Assembly (NCBI RefSeq): GCF_005239225.2
Contig: NC_133297.1
Span: forward strand, 7,014,392 to 7,078,391
Reading direction: 5' to 3'
Source: Populus alba
Taxonomy: Eukaryota > Streptophyta > Magnoliopsida > Malpighiales > Salicaceae
DNA length: 64,000 bases
The notes under the pieces are model-generated. The model worked only from the letters and a program-made list of their open reading frames with translations. It ran no database searches and had not been told where the DNA came from. Both the position numbers and the translations under genes were made by a program. Below, one piece after another: positions 1 through 12,467 of the stretch; position 1 is the stretch's first letter, and every line of letters starts with the position of its first letter.

Positions 1-728
1 GCAATTCAATGCCCTCGTGCCACCCACGTCTTCAGGATACAAAATGTTTCACCCCTCCCATGTACGTCATTAGCCCCTCTCGTCGCATCATCTGCCGTCA
101 CTAAAAAATAAACTATATGTAAAGATGAATCCATGTGAGCGAGATTTTAACGTTTTCCTTTTACATTTTAGTGACCACAAGATTTTTTTTTTTCTGGTTT
201 TAATAAAAAATAATGAATAAATACATTAACCATTAAATTGGTGGAATCCATCGGTAACTTTGACATTTAACTTCTTTTTTTTTTTTTTAAAAAAAAAAAA
301 GGAAAAGGTTAGTTTCAATTTAGGTCGAGCCGAATCCAAATTCTCTTCCTCGGGTTTTTATTGTTTTATTGTCTTCTTTAAAATTTCAGTCTATTATCAG
401 TGTCCTCTTTTAGGTTATTCAAAGTAAAAGACAAAAGTTTTCTTTCTATTGGAAATTCTTTTTAAAATAATTTAATGAGATCAGATCTTCTAGTACTATA
501 GTTTTTTTAAAAAAAATTAATGATACCATGTACATTATCTATATTAAAAATAAATAAAAAAGCTTGGTGTTAAAAGAAAACCGACTTCCAAGCTTTTATA
601 TCTCTATGATAGTATAATCATAAGCTAATAATGCAACAATATATTTAATGAAACTGAATTAATATTGACACTCGAATGTCACATGAGTGCTTGACCCGTG
701 ATAGAATAGAATATTTATTTATTAAATT

Positions 729-750
729 TTATATATATATATATATATAT
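729..750. repeat. (TA)n microsatellite
   Basis: A run of about eleven TA units embedded in AT-rich DNA. It has no coding meaning. Confidence 0.8.
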
Positions 751-2249
751 CAAAAATTAAAATCTTGTGATTATTTTTTTATTTTATATAATACTTTAAT
801 TACTTAGCTATAAAGCGAGGATTAGCGTGTCTTTTGTAAGCCAAGAAAACAAGTAAAATCACTACGATGATTAGTTAAAAACAAAATCCTGACCGCCAGA
901 TCCTGTATCATAGGATTCGTTAGAAAGGGAAAGCTCGGTACGCTTTGAATCACGAGGCACCGGTAACGGCTATGACTTTTCTACAAAGCTGTGGGCCCAG
1001 GCAAATCTTCTAGCTGTCAGCCCACCCACCGTCGGTGTCTATATTTTTCCTTTTCCCATTCTTGGCTACTTCCTTCCAGTTATATATTCATCTCCGAAAG
1101 AGAATATTGTACTGTACCAGACGGAATGGGATTTCGAGTGGAAATATATATATATAAAAAACAATACTATCGTGTGTTTCCGAGAGCAAGTAGTTTAGCA
1201 CGTGCGAAGGACGTGACCAGCAGAATCTGGAGAGAAACTACAGCCGCAGATCATGGGCAGGCATCTGTGCAAGAAATTGACGGGGCCTGTGTCCGAACTA
1301 AAGTTTCAAAACATCCTCTTTTCATGCTGGTGATCTGACCATTGTTTCGGGACACCATATTCCGAGAATAATAGTTAGCATAATCCTTTAATTTGCCTCC
1401 GATATTTCCTTTTTATTCAGAGAAGAACAGTACTTGATAATATTTTTATAACAAAATACAAAGGGAAAATCAAATGCTCACTGATACTAAGATAACATTT
1501 ATGCAAATAAAAATCTACAATACCATATGCTTGGATCGATATAATTTAACGAGTTATTAAAATAATGATTAAATAATGAGAAGTAGAGTTTTTAATTAAT
1601 TAAAAAAGATGAATTTAAAGTCAATACGAAAACATTCATATGAGCAGCAACAGCTATAGTATTTGATAGGATATATCAAAATTAATATAATAAAATATAT
1701 TATTAAAAAATTTATTTATTTAAAATAAAAATATTATACTATTTCATATTTAAATACTGAATAAAAAAAATTTAAATATTTTGCAGGGTCGAGGGTCCCG
1801 GGCCTTACTTGCCTTTTCTTGGTTTCGCAGGAGTGTGACTAGAGGTTCTTTTGAGTATTTTTATGGATATTTTTCAAATTGATTAATTTTAGGAATCATT
1901 ATGTATTTATTTTTTTTTTTTTATTTAATCATTCTGCATGTTATAGGTTTTATAACTGGGTTTATTGGACTGATCAGTCCTACCACAGTTCCATTTTGTG
2001 CCGAAACTTGGACATTGTATTCCAGGTGCTTCATTACTATTTACAATACTGTAGCTGATTTAAACTAGATATAATAAATAAACTAAAATCAAGTCTCTTG
2101 AAAGGATTATCTCATCTCATCTTATACTAAAAGAACACTTTTGTTTTTAATGAAGGGCATGGCACCGATATTTTAAACACGGTAAAACACAGCAATAAAA
2201 AACAAAAGAAGAAGTCAGCATGACAAGCTACATTAATTTGAATGCTTAT

Positions 2250-2400
2250 AATTGTGTAATTTTTGTTTTTAGATGTATTTTAAAAGTATTTTACTTAAAA
2301 AAATATTGGTGTTTTTCAATGATTTTTATTTGCTGATATCAAAAATAAAAATAAAATTATTTTAATATATTTTTAAAAAAAAAAACACTTCTAAAAAAGA
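2250..2400. repeat. AT-rich dispersed repeat, MITE-like
   Basis: This stretch shares a recurring layout with several other places in the window (8060-8230, 30288-30420, 31055-31255, 45985-46180). A T-rich arm is followed by a core reading roughly 'tgatatcaa.aca..aaaat', then an A-rich arm ending in AAAACAC-like sequence. Recurrence suggests a short non-autonomous transposon family. Ends and target duplications could not be fixed. Confidence 0.4.
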
Positions 2401-2713
2401 TTATGAAATTACAATACAGTAAGAATCACACATAAGATTTGTTAATTATAGAAAGAAAAAAGAGCCCACAACATTTCTTTTAAAGGGAAAAGTAAATTCC
2501 ACCACGGAGTGACGAGAAAAACTTAAATTGGAGCACTCGCCCAATAACTGGCTTCCACTTAATTTTCTATTTTGTCGGTAATTCACAAACCTCCATTTAA
2601 ATACACAACCGTGTGGACTTTCCACCACTCATCAAAAGGCGGAGCCACCCAAGTCATAACCCAGCCCAACCCAATCCAATCCAACCCAACCAAACCAAAC
2701 CCCACGTAACCCT

Positions 2714-2913
2714 TTGACATTTTACCAAGTCAACCCCAAAAAACCAAAACTGGTTTTCAGCTTGTCTAAAGAGAAAAAAAGAAAGAAAGGAAAGGACAAG
2801 ATAAACATTGAGATGCCAAATTGCCATACTCTCTCTCTCTTTCGCTATATATTATTGTTTCCCTACTCATTACACCCCGTAACCTCTCTCTCTCTCTCTC
2901 CCTCTCTCTCTCT
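2714..2913 (+). promoter_or_regulatory. Core promoter and 5' leader of the group IIe WRKY gene
   Basis: A TATA box (TATATAT) lies at 2846-2852, about 150 bases before the ATG. A W-box (TTGACT on the minus strand, 2728-2733) and a TTGACA near-match (2714-2719) lie upstream. A CT-rich microsatellite leader runs at 2884-2913. W-boxes are the binding sites of WRKY proteins, so auto- or cross-regulation by WRKY factors is a reasonable inference. The transcription start is not visible. Confidence 0.55.
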
Positions 2914-3000
2914 TAAAAAGTCAGCGCCTTCTTTTGTCTCCTCCCTATAACATCAGTTGCAGAAGGAAGGTACAGATTCACAGACCTTGTCTCTGAAGCC

Positions 3001-4315
3001 ATGGAGGATATTGATTGGGATCTTCATGCTGTGGTCCGAGGCTGCACCTCCTCCACCTCCACCACTTCTACAACCACCACCACCACCACCACCATCAACA
3101 GCAACAGCACTGCTAGTGGCTATAGATCAGATTGTTATCCTCAATATTCTTGCTTTTCTGGTTTTGGAAGTGAGCAAGTTGGCCATCTTTTCTCTCATCC
3201 AGATCCCTTCGAAACAAGAAATGCTATTGGAGAATTGCATGAGCTTTACAAGCCATTCTTTCCCAAATCTCAGCAGCCCATTTATTCTCCACAAGCCTGC
3301 ACACCCCTCTCTTCTTTTTCTTCTTTTACCAGTTTTACCAAGGAACAGCCACAGCAACAACAAAAACAGTCACAGCCTAAGCAGTTTCATACTGGTTCTG
3401 TGACAAGTAGTGCAAATTCTCACACACCTCGATCCAAAAGAAGGTAAATCTGCTAACTTCTCACTTACAGCAAGGAAAAGAATTTGATTTGGTAGATAAT
3501 CATCAAAGAAAGACAAACTCTTTCGCTAATATATACTTCATTTGTGTATTTTTGTTTTGTCACAGAAAGAACCAGTTAAAGAAAGTATGCCAAGTACCAG
3601 CTGCGGCTCTCTCTTCAGATGTGTGGGCATGGCGAAAATATGGGCAGAAGCCTATCAAAGGCTCTCCTTATCCAAGGTAACAACATATCATGCATCCATC
3701 TTGAATTGAATCAAAGCCCGCCTTTTATTTTGGTATTCTCGGTTTGGTATCAAGTCAAAACTTGTAAATTTTCTATTTCTAATTGATTAAACTCTGGTTT
3801 GTTCAATGAATAACAGGGGCTATTACAGATGCAGCAGCTCAAAAGGGTGTTTGGCCCGGAAACAAGTGGAAAGAAACAGATCCGACCCGGGAATGTTCAT
3901 AGTGACCTACACAGCTGAGCACAACCACCCTGCTCCTACTCACAGAAACTCTCTAGCAGGCAGCACCCGTCAGAAGACCTCAACACCTCAAACTGGCAAA
4001 GCTAATGATCCTAGCAAACCATCATCACCAGCCAAACCCACTTGCTCATCTCCAGCAACTTCTCTGGAAGATGAGCTATTAGCTCAAAGTACTTCAAACA
4101 CGGAATTAAGCAGAGAAGATAAAGATATAACGGAGGATGATGATGAAGATGAGATTGGTGGGTTCTCAGATATAGCTGTTAGTGACGATTTCTTTGCGGG
4201 TTTAGAGGAGTTTGTTGGTCCTGCCACCGGAGATTACTTCCCTGATCATTTTCCAGCAAGTTTTGGTCAGCCCTGGCTTGCGAACAATGCTGCCACGGCA
4301 GCCGAAAGTATTTGA
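3001..4315 (+). CDS. WRKY transcription factor, group IIe (WRKY22/27/29 type)
   Basis: DNA-binding transcription factor of the nucleus. Three exons: 3001-3443, 3566-3676 and 3817-4315. All introns are GT-AG and the total of 1053 nt encodes 350 residues. The single WRKY domain has WRKYGQK at residues 170-176 and a C2H2 zinc finger of spacing C-x5-C-x23-H-x-H (C190, C196, H220, H222). The second intron splits the domain at the Arg before GYYRC, the usual R-type position. A basic RSKRRK patch lies directly before the domain and fits a nuclear signal. The N-terminus is Ser/Thr/Gln-rich with a run of threonines, and an acidic EDDDEDE stretch in the C-terminal half may activate transcription. The start is the first ATG after the CT-rich leader. 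Known relatives act in pattern-triggered immunity and senescence; that role here is inferred from family. Confidence 0.93.
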
Positions 4316-5619
4316 CATTAGTTGAGAATGGCATCTCTGACATCGGTCTTATGCTTTTCTTTTATTTTCTTTGCTTTTTTTCTTTTCGGTTACTTGTATC
4401 ATTTAGCTAGATGTAGAATCTCAAAGGCATCAATGCCTTGTGCCTGTGAAGTGAATGCTGCGGGTGAAAAGTAAAGAGTTTATTCCTTTTGTTGATCTTT
4501 AGACTGTTAGTAAATTAGTCTATTCATTTGTCCGCCTTTTGCTTTTGCTGTGTTAAGGCATTTAATTATTTACGAGGGTGAGAACTTCGGTTGAGATGAA
4601 TTCTTGTTAATTGTCGTGTTATTACTGGCAAATCTCATGTTTGGAAGAGATAAGGATAAAGATATCCGTGGCCTCTGGGTGTCTTACCCTAGCCCCATGG
4701 CATATTGCCTCTTCAATTGAATCAGGCAGCATCCACAATACGTGTACGGCAGCCTCGAGGACTTGAACATACATGGTTGACATCTCTTTGGTTTCTCAGG
4801 GAGATCCAAATCATGGCCATAGAAAGTAAAATGAGTACTAAAATTTCTCGATGAGGTGGTTATTTTGACAACTTTCCAACCGACAGATTTTCGCAGAGTC
4901 GAGCCAAACGAGAAAAACAAATAAATGACAGTTAATTGGGATTAAAACATTGTGCTTAACTGAAAGGTTGGACAAACCATTGGTCTTGTAGAGTTCAGCT
5001 GGCTTATAGGATGTCATAAGATTCATGATCCTCTTCCATCTCATTATTTTCCAATGGATTCGTTCACGCCACTAGCTCGCTCGGCTCCTAAACATAAGCC
5101 AGCCCTTCTCCGGTTGCTAACACAAGTCAAGATGATAAAAAGATTAAAAAATCTCCTTTCAGACATGTTTCACTAGATGATTGTCCGGCAAAACAGTTCA
5201 ACCATGCAAATCACTTACCCTGACAAGACATACTAAGTTATGCTAAGCTTATTATAATTTTGGAATCAATTTTGGCACGAAATTCAACCCTTTGTCTAGA
5301 GATTCAACAGTGTATGACTTTCAGCAAGCAAATATCTAAATGCAATTTAACTGTGACAAGCATCGCAATTATACCAATCTCCCTTTTCCCATTCTTCAAA
5401 ATGAGAGGAAGGAATCCACCATCAATTAGATGATGTTGTGGTACTAGCACGCTTGTATTGATACACCTCAGGAGAATGTGGTTCTCTAGAACAAGTCCGG
5501 CTGGAAGCCCCAACAAATATAGCAACATGGAGAGAGAAACCATTACAGACGGAAAACTGGACTCCTGGTCTCTCCTAAACATTGCTAACTTATCGGGACA
5601 GCACACATGTTTTCAGGAA
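4316..5619. other. Convergent intergenic region between WRKY and PPR genes
   Basis: It holds the 3' trailer of the WRKY gene (to roughly 4550) and the 3' trailer of the minus-strand PPR gene (from 5619 down to roughly 5300). No further gene is recognised. Short open frames on both strands lack domains. Confidence 0.6.
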
Positions 5620-7947
5620 TCACGTCCTAGCAGAAGCCTTTTGTGCAGAGGAACCAGAAACCTCACATCCCGCAACAAATTTTTTCAACCTCTCTATTTC
5701 ACCAACTGCAGAGAGCCACTCTGTGAGGATCTCCATGGTTATATAATCAGGATTGCAAGCATGCTCAATCATTCTATCCATGAATTCAAAGACCTTTTCC
5801 AAATCTTTCTCGTCTCTAAGGCCTTTGAATATGGCATTGTATGTGGTGGTATTTGGCGTCACCCCCCTAATTTTCATATCTTCCATCAAGGAAACAGCAG
5901 ATTTCACTTTATTATTCTTGCACAAAGAGTCGATTAGGATGTTGTATATCACAGTGTTTGGTGGAACCTTCGATGCAGCTTTCATGTCTTTGAAAATCTC
6001 CATGGCTTCATTAACATTTCCATTTAAGCAATATGCATTTATTAGAGCACCATATGTAGCGACAGTGGGCACCACACCGGCCTTGATCATCTTTCTCATC
6101 ACTTTCTGAGCAAACTTTAAATCCCCAGTTTTGCTGGCATAAGCAATCAAAGTGTTATATGTGATAGTATCGGGTTTCAATCCAGCTTCCTCCATTTCCT
6201 TGAGCATCTCAAAAACTCTATGAAACTTGTTCGTCCTGCAAAACCCACCAATCAAAGTATTATAGCACACTGTATCAGGGCGGATCCCAAGCTCTTTCAA
6301 CTCTGCCAAGACAAAACTGGCATCAGCCATCCTTCCAGCTTGGCTAAAACCAGAGATCAAGGTGTAGTAGACAATTGCATCTGGAAAGCATCCACTTTTC
6401 AACATTTCATTGAAGAGTTCCATTGCCTTCTCAAAATTGTTCACATTACAGAAAGCATTGATCAAAGCTGTATAAGTAACAGCATCACCTTTCATACCTC
6501 TCCTTTGCGCCTCAACAAAGAAGTCAACTGCACTACTGACTCTCCCAGTTCTACACATGCCACCAACCAAAGTATTAACCGTGACGACATTTGGTGCAAC
6601 ACCCTCTTTATTCATCTCATCAAACAGCTCCTTTCCCTTCTCTATCTCACCAGCTTTACAAAACCCATCGATCAAGCAATTGTATGTAATGGTATCAGGA
6701 GCGCACCCCTTCTGTGATCTCATTCTTTCCATTAAACCCAATCCTTCTTGTTGCCTTCCAACTTTACAAAGTCCATCAATCAACGTATTATAAATAACAA
6801 CATCCGGTTCAACCGAAACACTTATGCCACCACTCTCTTTACCACCACTCATCTTTTCAAGAACCTCCAACGCATCATCGACTCTCCTAAACTTGCACAT
6901 ATGATTAATAAGAATCCCAAAAGTAACAACATTCGGCTGAATATCCATTTCCACCATCTTTGCCATTAGTTCATTCATTCTATTAAAATTGCCCTCTCTT
7001 GCCAATCCTGTCAATAATGAATTGCAAGTAGCAGATTCCAAAACAGCCCCTAGTTTTATCATTTCAGTAAAAAGATCCCAAGCTCTATTAGTCTTCCGAT
7101 TCCGACACAGCCTGGTAATCAATCGACCCATCCAAAACGAACTAATAAGAACCCCATGGTCGCCGAACTTCAACACCAGGTTAACAATCTCATCTTCACT
7201 CAAAATTTCTCCATTTCTTTCTCTCTTCAACAAAAACGAAAACAGAACATCCCCTGTAGCATCGTTGGGACGACAATTAGAGTCTTCATTTGACTCAAAC
7301 ATTTCATCGATCACCTTCAATGCATCTTTAACACGCCCGGACCTCAACAAAATACTGAGCCAAACATTACGAAGATAGGTAGTTTTAACAGATGGGTCAA
7401 GATCATTGAAGAGAATGAAAGATTCCTCCACCAACTCACTCCTTCCATAGGCGCGAAGGAGAAACGACGCAGCATTGACGGTGAGAGGAATATTCAACTC
7501 TTTCGAGGTTTTGTAAAGCCTGGATAGATTAGCATTTGACTCGGGTTCACAAAAAGCGAGCTCGAAAATGGCCTGGAAAGTATAGGAGAGTAGAGATTGG
7601 GTGTCTGGTGAAGAAGGGGAGTTGTTTTGGAGGTAATTGAGGAATTTGAGGGCTTGAGATGAGGAAGGTAAGCGGCGGGTGATTTGATAGAAAAGGCGAG
7701 GAGAAGAGGAGGAAGGAGGAGAGTCGGGGAAGAGGAGTTGATTGAGTTGAGTGGTGTTCCATTCATTTCCTGGTGTTTGAAGGAGTTGTAGGGCTTCGGT
7801 TATGATTGAGTTATGGTTGCTAGTTTTTTGTTGTGGCGGTGGTTGTGGTTCTGGAGGTTCGGTGGAAAGGCGGCGGAGGAAAGTGTGGGATGTGAGGAGG
7901 CGGAGGAGGTTTGAGTGCTTTGATGCTGAAACTGTTATGATGCTCAT
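5620..7947 (-). CDS. P-class pentatricopeptide repeat protein, probably mitochondrial
   Basis: Intronless reading frame of 775 residues. The first about 35 residues are rich in Ser, Leu and Arg with few acidic residues (ending LRRLSTEPPE), which fits an organellar targeting peptide. From about residue 190 to 745 there are around fourteen tandem 35-residue helical repeats. They show typical signatures such as VVIYNTLIDGLCKVGR and TITYNCLIDGFCKAGE. Repeats are uniformly of P type, with no E, DYW or SMR tail, so a role in RNA stabilisation, splicing or translation is more likely than C-to-U editing. It closely resembles my memory of Arabidopsis At3g61520. It lies 1.3 kb from the pantothenate gene on the same strand, an order also seen in Arabidopsis. 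No frame disruption. Confidence 0.93.
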   Translation of the reverse strand: MSIITVSASKHSNLLRLLTSHTFLRRLSTEPPEPQPPPQQKTSNHNSIITEALQLLQTPGNEWNTTQLNQLLFPDSPPSSSSPRLFYQITRRLPSSSQALKFLNYLQNNSPSSPDTQSLLSYTFQAIFELAFCEPESNANLSRLYKTSKELNIPLTVNAASFLLRAYGRSELVEESFILFNDLDPSVKTTYLRNVWLSILLRSGRVKDALKVIDEMFESNEDSNCRPNDATGDVLFSFLLKRERNGEILSEDEIVNLVLKFGDHGVLISSFWMGRLITRLCRNRKTNRAWDLFTEMIKLGAVLESATCNSLLTGLAREGNFNRMNELMAKMVEMDIQPNVVTFGILINHMCKFRRVDDALEVLEKMSGGKESGGISVSVEPDVVIYNTLIDGLCKVGRQQEGLGLMERMRSQKGCAPDTITYNCLIDGFCKAGEIEKGKELFDEMNKEGVAPNVVTVNTLVGGMCRTGRVSSAVDFFVEAQRRGMKGDAVTYTALINAFCNVNNFEKAMELFNEMLKSGCFPDAIVYYTLISGFSQAGRMADASFVLAELKELGIRPDTVCYNTLIGGFCRTNKFHRVFEMLKEMEEAGLKPDTITYNTLIAYASKTGDLKFAQKVMRKMIKAGVVPTVATYGALINAYCLNGNVNEAMEIFKDMKAASKVPPNTVIYNILIDSLCKNNKVKSAVSLMEDMKIRGVTPNTTTYNAIFKGLRDEKDLEKVFEFMDRMIEHACNPDYITMEILTEWLSAVGEIERLKKFVAGCEVSGSSAQKASART

Positions 7948-9283
7948 TTTGAGATGGGGAAGAAGTAGTGATTTTATTTTTAGGAGGGGCTTGGGAGCTT
8001 TCCTTGCGTAGTTTCAAGGTCTTTCAGGAGGGAACGCAAAAGGCAGTTATGTACTTTCTGGAAGACGGATAGAAATTACTTTTTAAAGTTTTTGTTTTTA
8101 AAAATATATTAAAATAATATTTTTTATTATTTTTAATATTTATATAATCTAAAAGTATATAAAAAATAATTTATAACTATTAAAAAAAAAACATTTTAAA
8201 AAAATATAGTTGAACAATTATACCAAACAGAACCTTCATTCAGACTCAATAAATGATGCTCTTTCGAATTTCGATCCCATCATCGGTAAACAACGCTGGC
8301 TTTTCTTGCAAGTATACACTTTTTAACAAAAAAAAAAAAAATCAGTTAAGGCATCGTTTGAAAATTATTTTTTTTATTTTTAAATTATTTTAATATATTA
8401 ATGCTTAAAATAATTTTAAAAAAATAAAAAATATATTTTTTAAAAATATTTTTTAAAAAATAATCATTACAATTTTTTTTTTCAAATAAAAAACACGAAC
8501 AAACATAATCGAAATAATTATAATTTTGTTTAAGTATTTGGTAATAATTTATTTAAAAAAAAAAACATTTTTAAACTCATAATATTGCTGCGGATTCTGA
8601 TTTAGACCGGTCTTTATCTTTATCAGCAAAATCCCTTGAGTTTCACCACAACTTAATTTTAAGGAAAAAAAACACGAACAAACATAATCGAAACAGTTGT
8701 ATTTTGTTGAAGTTTATGGTCATTTATGTCATGAGTCTGTTCAGTAAATAATCTCAAAATTTAAAAATTTGTTCTTTATTTTAAAATTTAATATTTAAAA
8801 ATATTTTTTGAAAAATATTATTTTAATATATCTTTTAAATAAAAGACAATTTAACCGAAGTCCTGCAAACTAGTCCGCTACGCACGTTCCAACACGAAAC
8901 TGCTAACATTCCTGCTATCTAGCTACCTAATAAGGAGCTATGCATAGCCATATATATATTACGTTGAGATTTCTATCCTTCCAACCAGTTCGGTTAAATC
9001 ACGTGACACTTTCAAATAGCTCCGAATCCAATTTCAAGATATATTTTAATTTCTATTGATTTTTAGTCGAGAAAAAAAAAAAAGGAAAAAATATGCAATT
9101 ATTTCTACCACAACAATTTTCCTTCCAAATGTATCTCGATTTCGAATGTCTCAACTGATGCAATTTCTGGCTTAGCTTTCAAAGACGCACCACCAGACTG
9201 GTCTTCCGTTATTTCACTCTTCTTTCTGGTCAGAAAAGGGGGGGAGGCCGAGCAAGGAACACATCTGCCGGAGTAACCAGTAT
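7948..9283. other. Intergenic region between PPR and KPHMT genes
   Basis: It contains the PPR promoter side (7948-8060), two or three AT-rich repeat copies (about 8060-8230, 8335-8490 and 8740-8850) and the 3' trailer of the KPHMT gene (about 9070-9283). No gene is recognised. A 37-base string beginning 'aaaaaacacgaacaaacata' occurs at about 8485 and again at about 8665, so part of this stretch is a local direct duplication. Confidence 0.55.
8060..8230. repeat. AT-rich dispersed repeat, MITE-like
   Basis: A T-rich left arm, an AT core and an A-rich right arm ending near a 'aacaattataccaaacagaac' type flank. The layout matches the other AT-rich repeats in the window. Termini are not certain. 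Confidence 0.4.
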
Positions 9284-12200
9284 TCAATCATTTGCTGGAC
9301 CATTACTTGATACAGACATTTTAATTTTCTCAGCTGCTGCAGCTGTTGAAGCTGCTGCCTTGTCCAAACCTAACTTTTGCAATTCGCTCACGAAACCATT
9401 TATCTCAGTTTCACTAATTTTATATGGACTGTGGGCAGGACCAGGGAACGAACCGTTTGCCACCTCTTCCTTGTATTCAACCAGAGCTTTGTTGATGACA
9501 TCTCCAACATGAGCATACTGCTTACAGAACTTGGGAGTAACCTGTAACAGGTAAAATAATCCCTATCTCAGCATACAGAACGTTAGCTATGCGAATGAAA
9601 TCAACAAACCAGGGTGGCAATTATGGGATTAACCTTGGCATGATGTGGATGTTGCATCATTCCCAATAGATCATGGTAAACTAGCACCTGCATGAACGAT
9701 TAGATACAAATCATGCTACGATCCAAGAAAAAATTGAAAATGAAAATTCAGACTTTAGTGTAATTGTGTTTGCTTACTAGTTTTAAGCTATCAAGCATAA
9801 CTCTTGATATGACTGTTGGATCAAACTGAAATTTTACTAGTAATTGCTAGACATATTGTTCTAGACATATTGTTTGATAAGATCTTGCAATACAGGTCAG
9901 AAAAAACAATATGAATTTTGTTATTTGTTATATTTTGGAGATGATTCTTTTCCTCATAATATAAGGATATTTAGCAGCTTATTTTTAAGAATTTTCTAGT
10001 TCTACAAGGATCTTTAATGGACTGCAACATAGTTTTCAAATGAGGTAAAGATTCCTTGTGTTCCAAAATCCTTTTTTTACAAAGATTTCTTATTTATCCT
10101 AGTTATACAAGGAAATGAGAACTAAAGTATTTAATGATAGATTATTTTTAGGCTGAATTATTTTTTGTATTGATCTAAATTATTTTAAGGTTTTATTTGT
10201 TGTTTTATTTTATTATTTGGATATATACATTTGATTTAGGGCTTATGTTTTAGTTTTAGTTTGTTTTAGCTTAAAAATCAATGTTTTAAAACTGTTTTAA
10301 GCATTAGGCTTGTGTTAGCTGATTATTAGCTTGGACTCATTAGTTTGCGCCTAATAATAGTCCTGTAGGATTATTTAACAGTACTATATATGGTTTTATT
10401 TTTGCAGCAAAATTCAGCTGCTGCGATATTTTGAATAAACTTGTGTTTTGCATGATTCAACACACAAGTTTATTCCAACTTTGACTTGTCAAGGTATAAC
10501 TAATCTTATGGCATCTTCACATACTTTGGATTCTTGATTCTCTATAATCAACAAGTCCAAGTTCAAATTTCAATGCATTTGATTCTTAGGTACATGGTTA
10601 TTTTTAGGTCAAGAATTCTATCCAAACCTGAATTTCAGTTTTCTTGGCTTGTTTATCTACTTCGTTGTGAGTTTCGGGATTGCTATCCTAGGGGTTCTAG
10701 TTATTCATGGGTACTTGAAAACGATAACTAAATGATTGTATCTGGCAATGGTCATAAGTAAGAGATTCCCATGAGCTGATAGATAGTACAGTATAATCAA
10801 GTTAACGGTAAAGTTCTTATAGTAATTATTTGGTGTACCTAAACACACGAACTTTCACTCACATTGTAAGTTTTAGAACTCTTGTTCATGTAATGCCATT
10901 GAAAATATCTTCTCTAGCGTCATCAGAGACAACCAGGACATTAAAAAAGGCCTGTGCCCTGTTTAACAAGATTGAAATCCTAGAACCAAGCACTTTTGGG
11001 CCTTTGTCTTTGGAGTATAAAACCCAATGAAATCTTCACATTCCTATATTAATGATCAAAACTAACTTGCATTACTTGGGAAAACCATAGCTCATAAGCT
11101 TTCTAGTATGACATATTTATCATCACCCAAACCTCTTCTTTTTTAAGTGTAATATGCTAATATTGCTTCTGGTCAACATAGAAGGTAGCATGCTTTAAAA
11201 GCTTGAGTTCAAAATTGCACTGCCTCGCTTACCTCCTCTAGACTAGCAACAGTGTAGGAAAATCACTAAGATAATCAAATTATTTGATCATAAGAATAAA
11301 CTTATAGTGGTGATCACCCCCATTCTACAGTCTAATTTGAAACATAACATGCAAACATCTTTATCAAAGGATCAAACAAAGAAATCAAGAGTCTATATGA
11401 TAAACCTGGCCACTGCAAAAAGGTCCTGCCCCAATGCCAATGGTTGGGATTTTAAGAGCAGAAGTTGCTGCAGCTGCCACGGGAGCAGGCACGCATTCTA
11501 AAACTACCGAGAAACATCCTGCTTCTTGCAAAGCCAGTGCAGTTTCTACAACCTGTGCAACATAAACAAATTCAACACAACACAAAAACAAACAGTCTCG
11601 TAAACAAAACACATAATCAACATACCTTTACAGCACTGGCAATGTTTTTCCCTTGAGGCCTGAATCCTCCAAGAACACTAATAGCCTGAGGAGTAAGTCC
11701 TACATGTCCCATAACAGCAATTCCAGCCTCAACAATTGCTTTAGCCGCAGTAATTCTCGATGGCGATCCTCCTTCCAATTTAATCGCATCCATCCCTCCT
11801 TCCTTCAAAATCCGAACTGCCGTATCAACTGCCTGCTCATAATCCAATCTCACTCAACATCACCAACCAATTCCTCACTTCAAAATATTCACATTCAAGA
11901 CAACGCAAAATCCTCTCCCCCACAATGAACCCCCAAGAAAACTTCATACATGAACATTCTACTATTTCATAACTTTTAAAATATAAAATTTACAATTAAG
12001 ATAAACAACAAGAGAGAGCAACATTTTAGCTTGAGAATTCCAATGGGCACCTGGTTAGAACTAGACTCGTAAGTCCCAAAGGGCAAGTCACCTACGAGAA
12101 GCGGCCTTTTGGCGCCACGAGCAACAGCACGGCAATGAACAAGCATCTCGTCAAGAGAGATAGGGAGAGTGGTGTCATGGCCGTGAACAACCATAGAAGC

Positions 12201-12467
12201 GGAGTCACCAACTAAACAAACATCGATACCTGCTGTGTCTAAGTGGACCGCAGAAGGGTAGTCGTAGGCAGTCACAACAGTAATCGGGTCACCCTTTTTG
12301 TGTTTTTGCTTTAAATGGGTTAGTGTTACTCTTTGGTGTGGGTTTTGTGGCTTCGGTCCGCCGTAGACGGTGTTTTCAGGGACGTTGCTCATGAAGCGGA
12401 GGTGGCGGAGAAGAGTTGTGGGTTTGAGAGTGGAGGAGGATTTGGTGAGGTAAGTGAGTAAACCCAT
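9284..12467 (-). CDS. PANB: 3-methyl-2-oxobutanoate hydroxymethyltransferase (ketopantoate hydroxymethyltransferase)
   Basis: Catalyses the first committed step of pantothenate (vitamin B5) and CoA synthesis: transfer of a hydroxymethyl group from 5,10-methylene-THF to alpha-ketoisovalerate, giving ketopantoate. Five exons in transcript order: 12467-12051, 11832-11626, 11552-11406, 9687-9634 and 9541-9284. All are GT-AG and phase 0, and the sum of 1083 nt encodes 360 residues. The family's metal-binding acidic residues are visible in VGDSAS, VGDLPFG and KLEGGSPS, together with GHVGLTPQ and GIGAG. The N-terminus ([20 protein letters not shown] and on) is basic and Ser/Thr-rich, fitting mitochondrial import as known for the plant enzyme. 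The C-terminus has an alanine-rich tail. Intron 4 is long (about 1.7 kb) and holds repeat-like DNA. No disruption is seen. Confidence 0.95.
10020..10520 (+). repeat. Possible LTR-like insertion inside KPHMT intron 4
   Basis: The middle of the 1.7 kb intron contains a T-rich stretch followed by a TATA-like 'actatatatgg' (about 10383) and then a short inverted motif. There 'aataaacttgtg' and 'cacaagtttatt' face each other at about 10433-10475. This layout recalls the promoter and polyadenylation part of an LTR. No flanking target duplication or second LTR was found, so the call is weak. Confidence 0.25.

Larger units (their letters stand above)
1..2790. other. Intergenic DNA upstream of the first WRKY gene
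   Basis: No gene is recognised. The stretch is AT-rich with many poly-A and poly-T runs and a TA microsatellite near 729-750. A somewhat GC-richer patch at about 890-1340 contains an open frame, but it has no recognisable domain and no splice context. The last 100 bases form the WRKY promoter described separately. Confidence 0.6.

Noticed and set aside
991..1338. 115-codon frame in the left intergenic region
   Set aside because: There is no recognised motif, the sequence is low in complexity at both ends, and no promoter or splice signals are visible.
3127..3363. Minus-strand frame inside the first WRKY exon
   Set aside because: It is an antisense shadow of a good coding exon with no domain.
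5753..7378. Several open frames on the plus strand opposite the PPR gene
   Set aside because: They are antisense shadows of the PPR repeats, and their pattern follows the 35-residue period of the real gene.
9541..11405. Frames inside KPHMT intron 4 considered as a nested gene
   Set aside because: They are short, AT-rich and without domains. The intron is flanked by clean GT-AG sites that keep the enzyme in frame.
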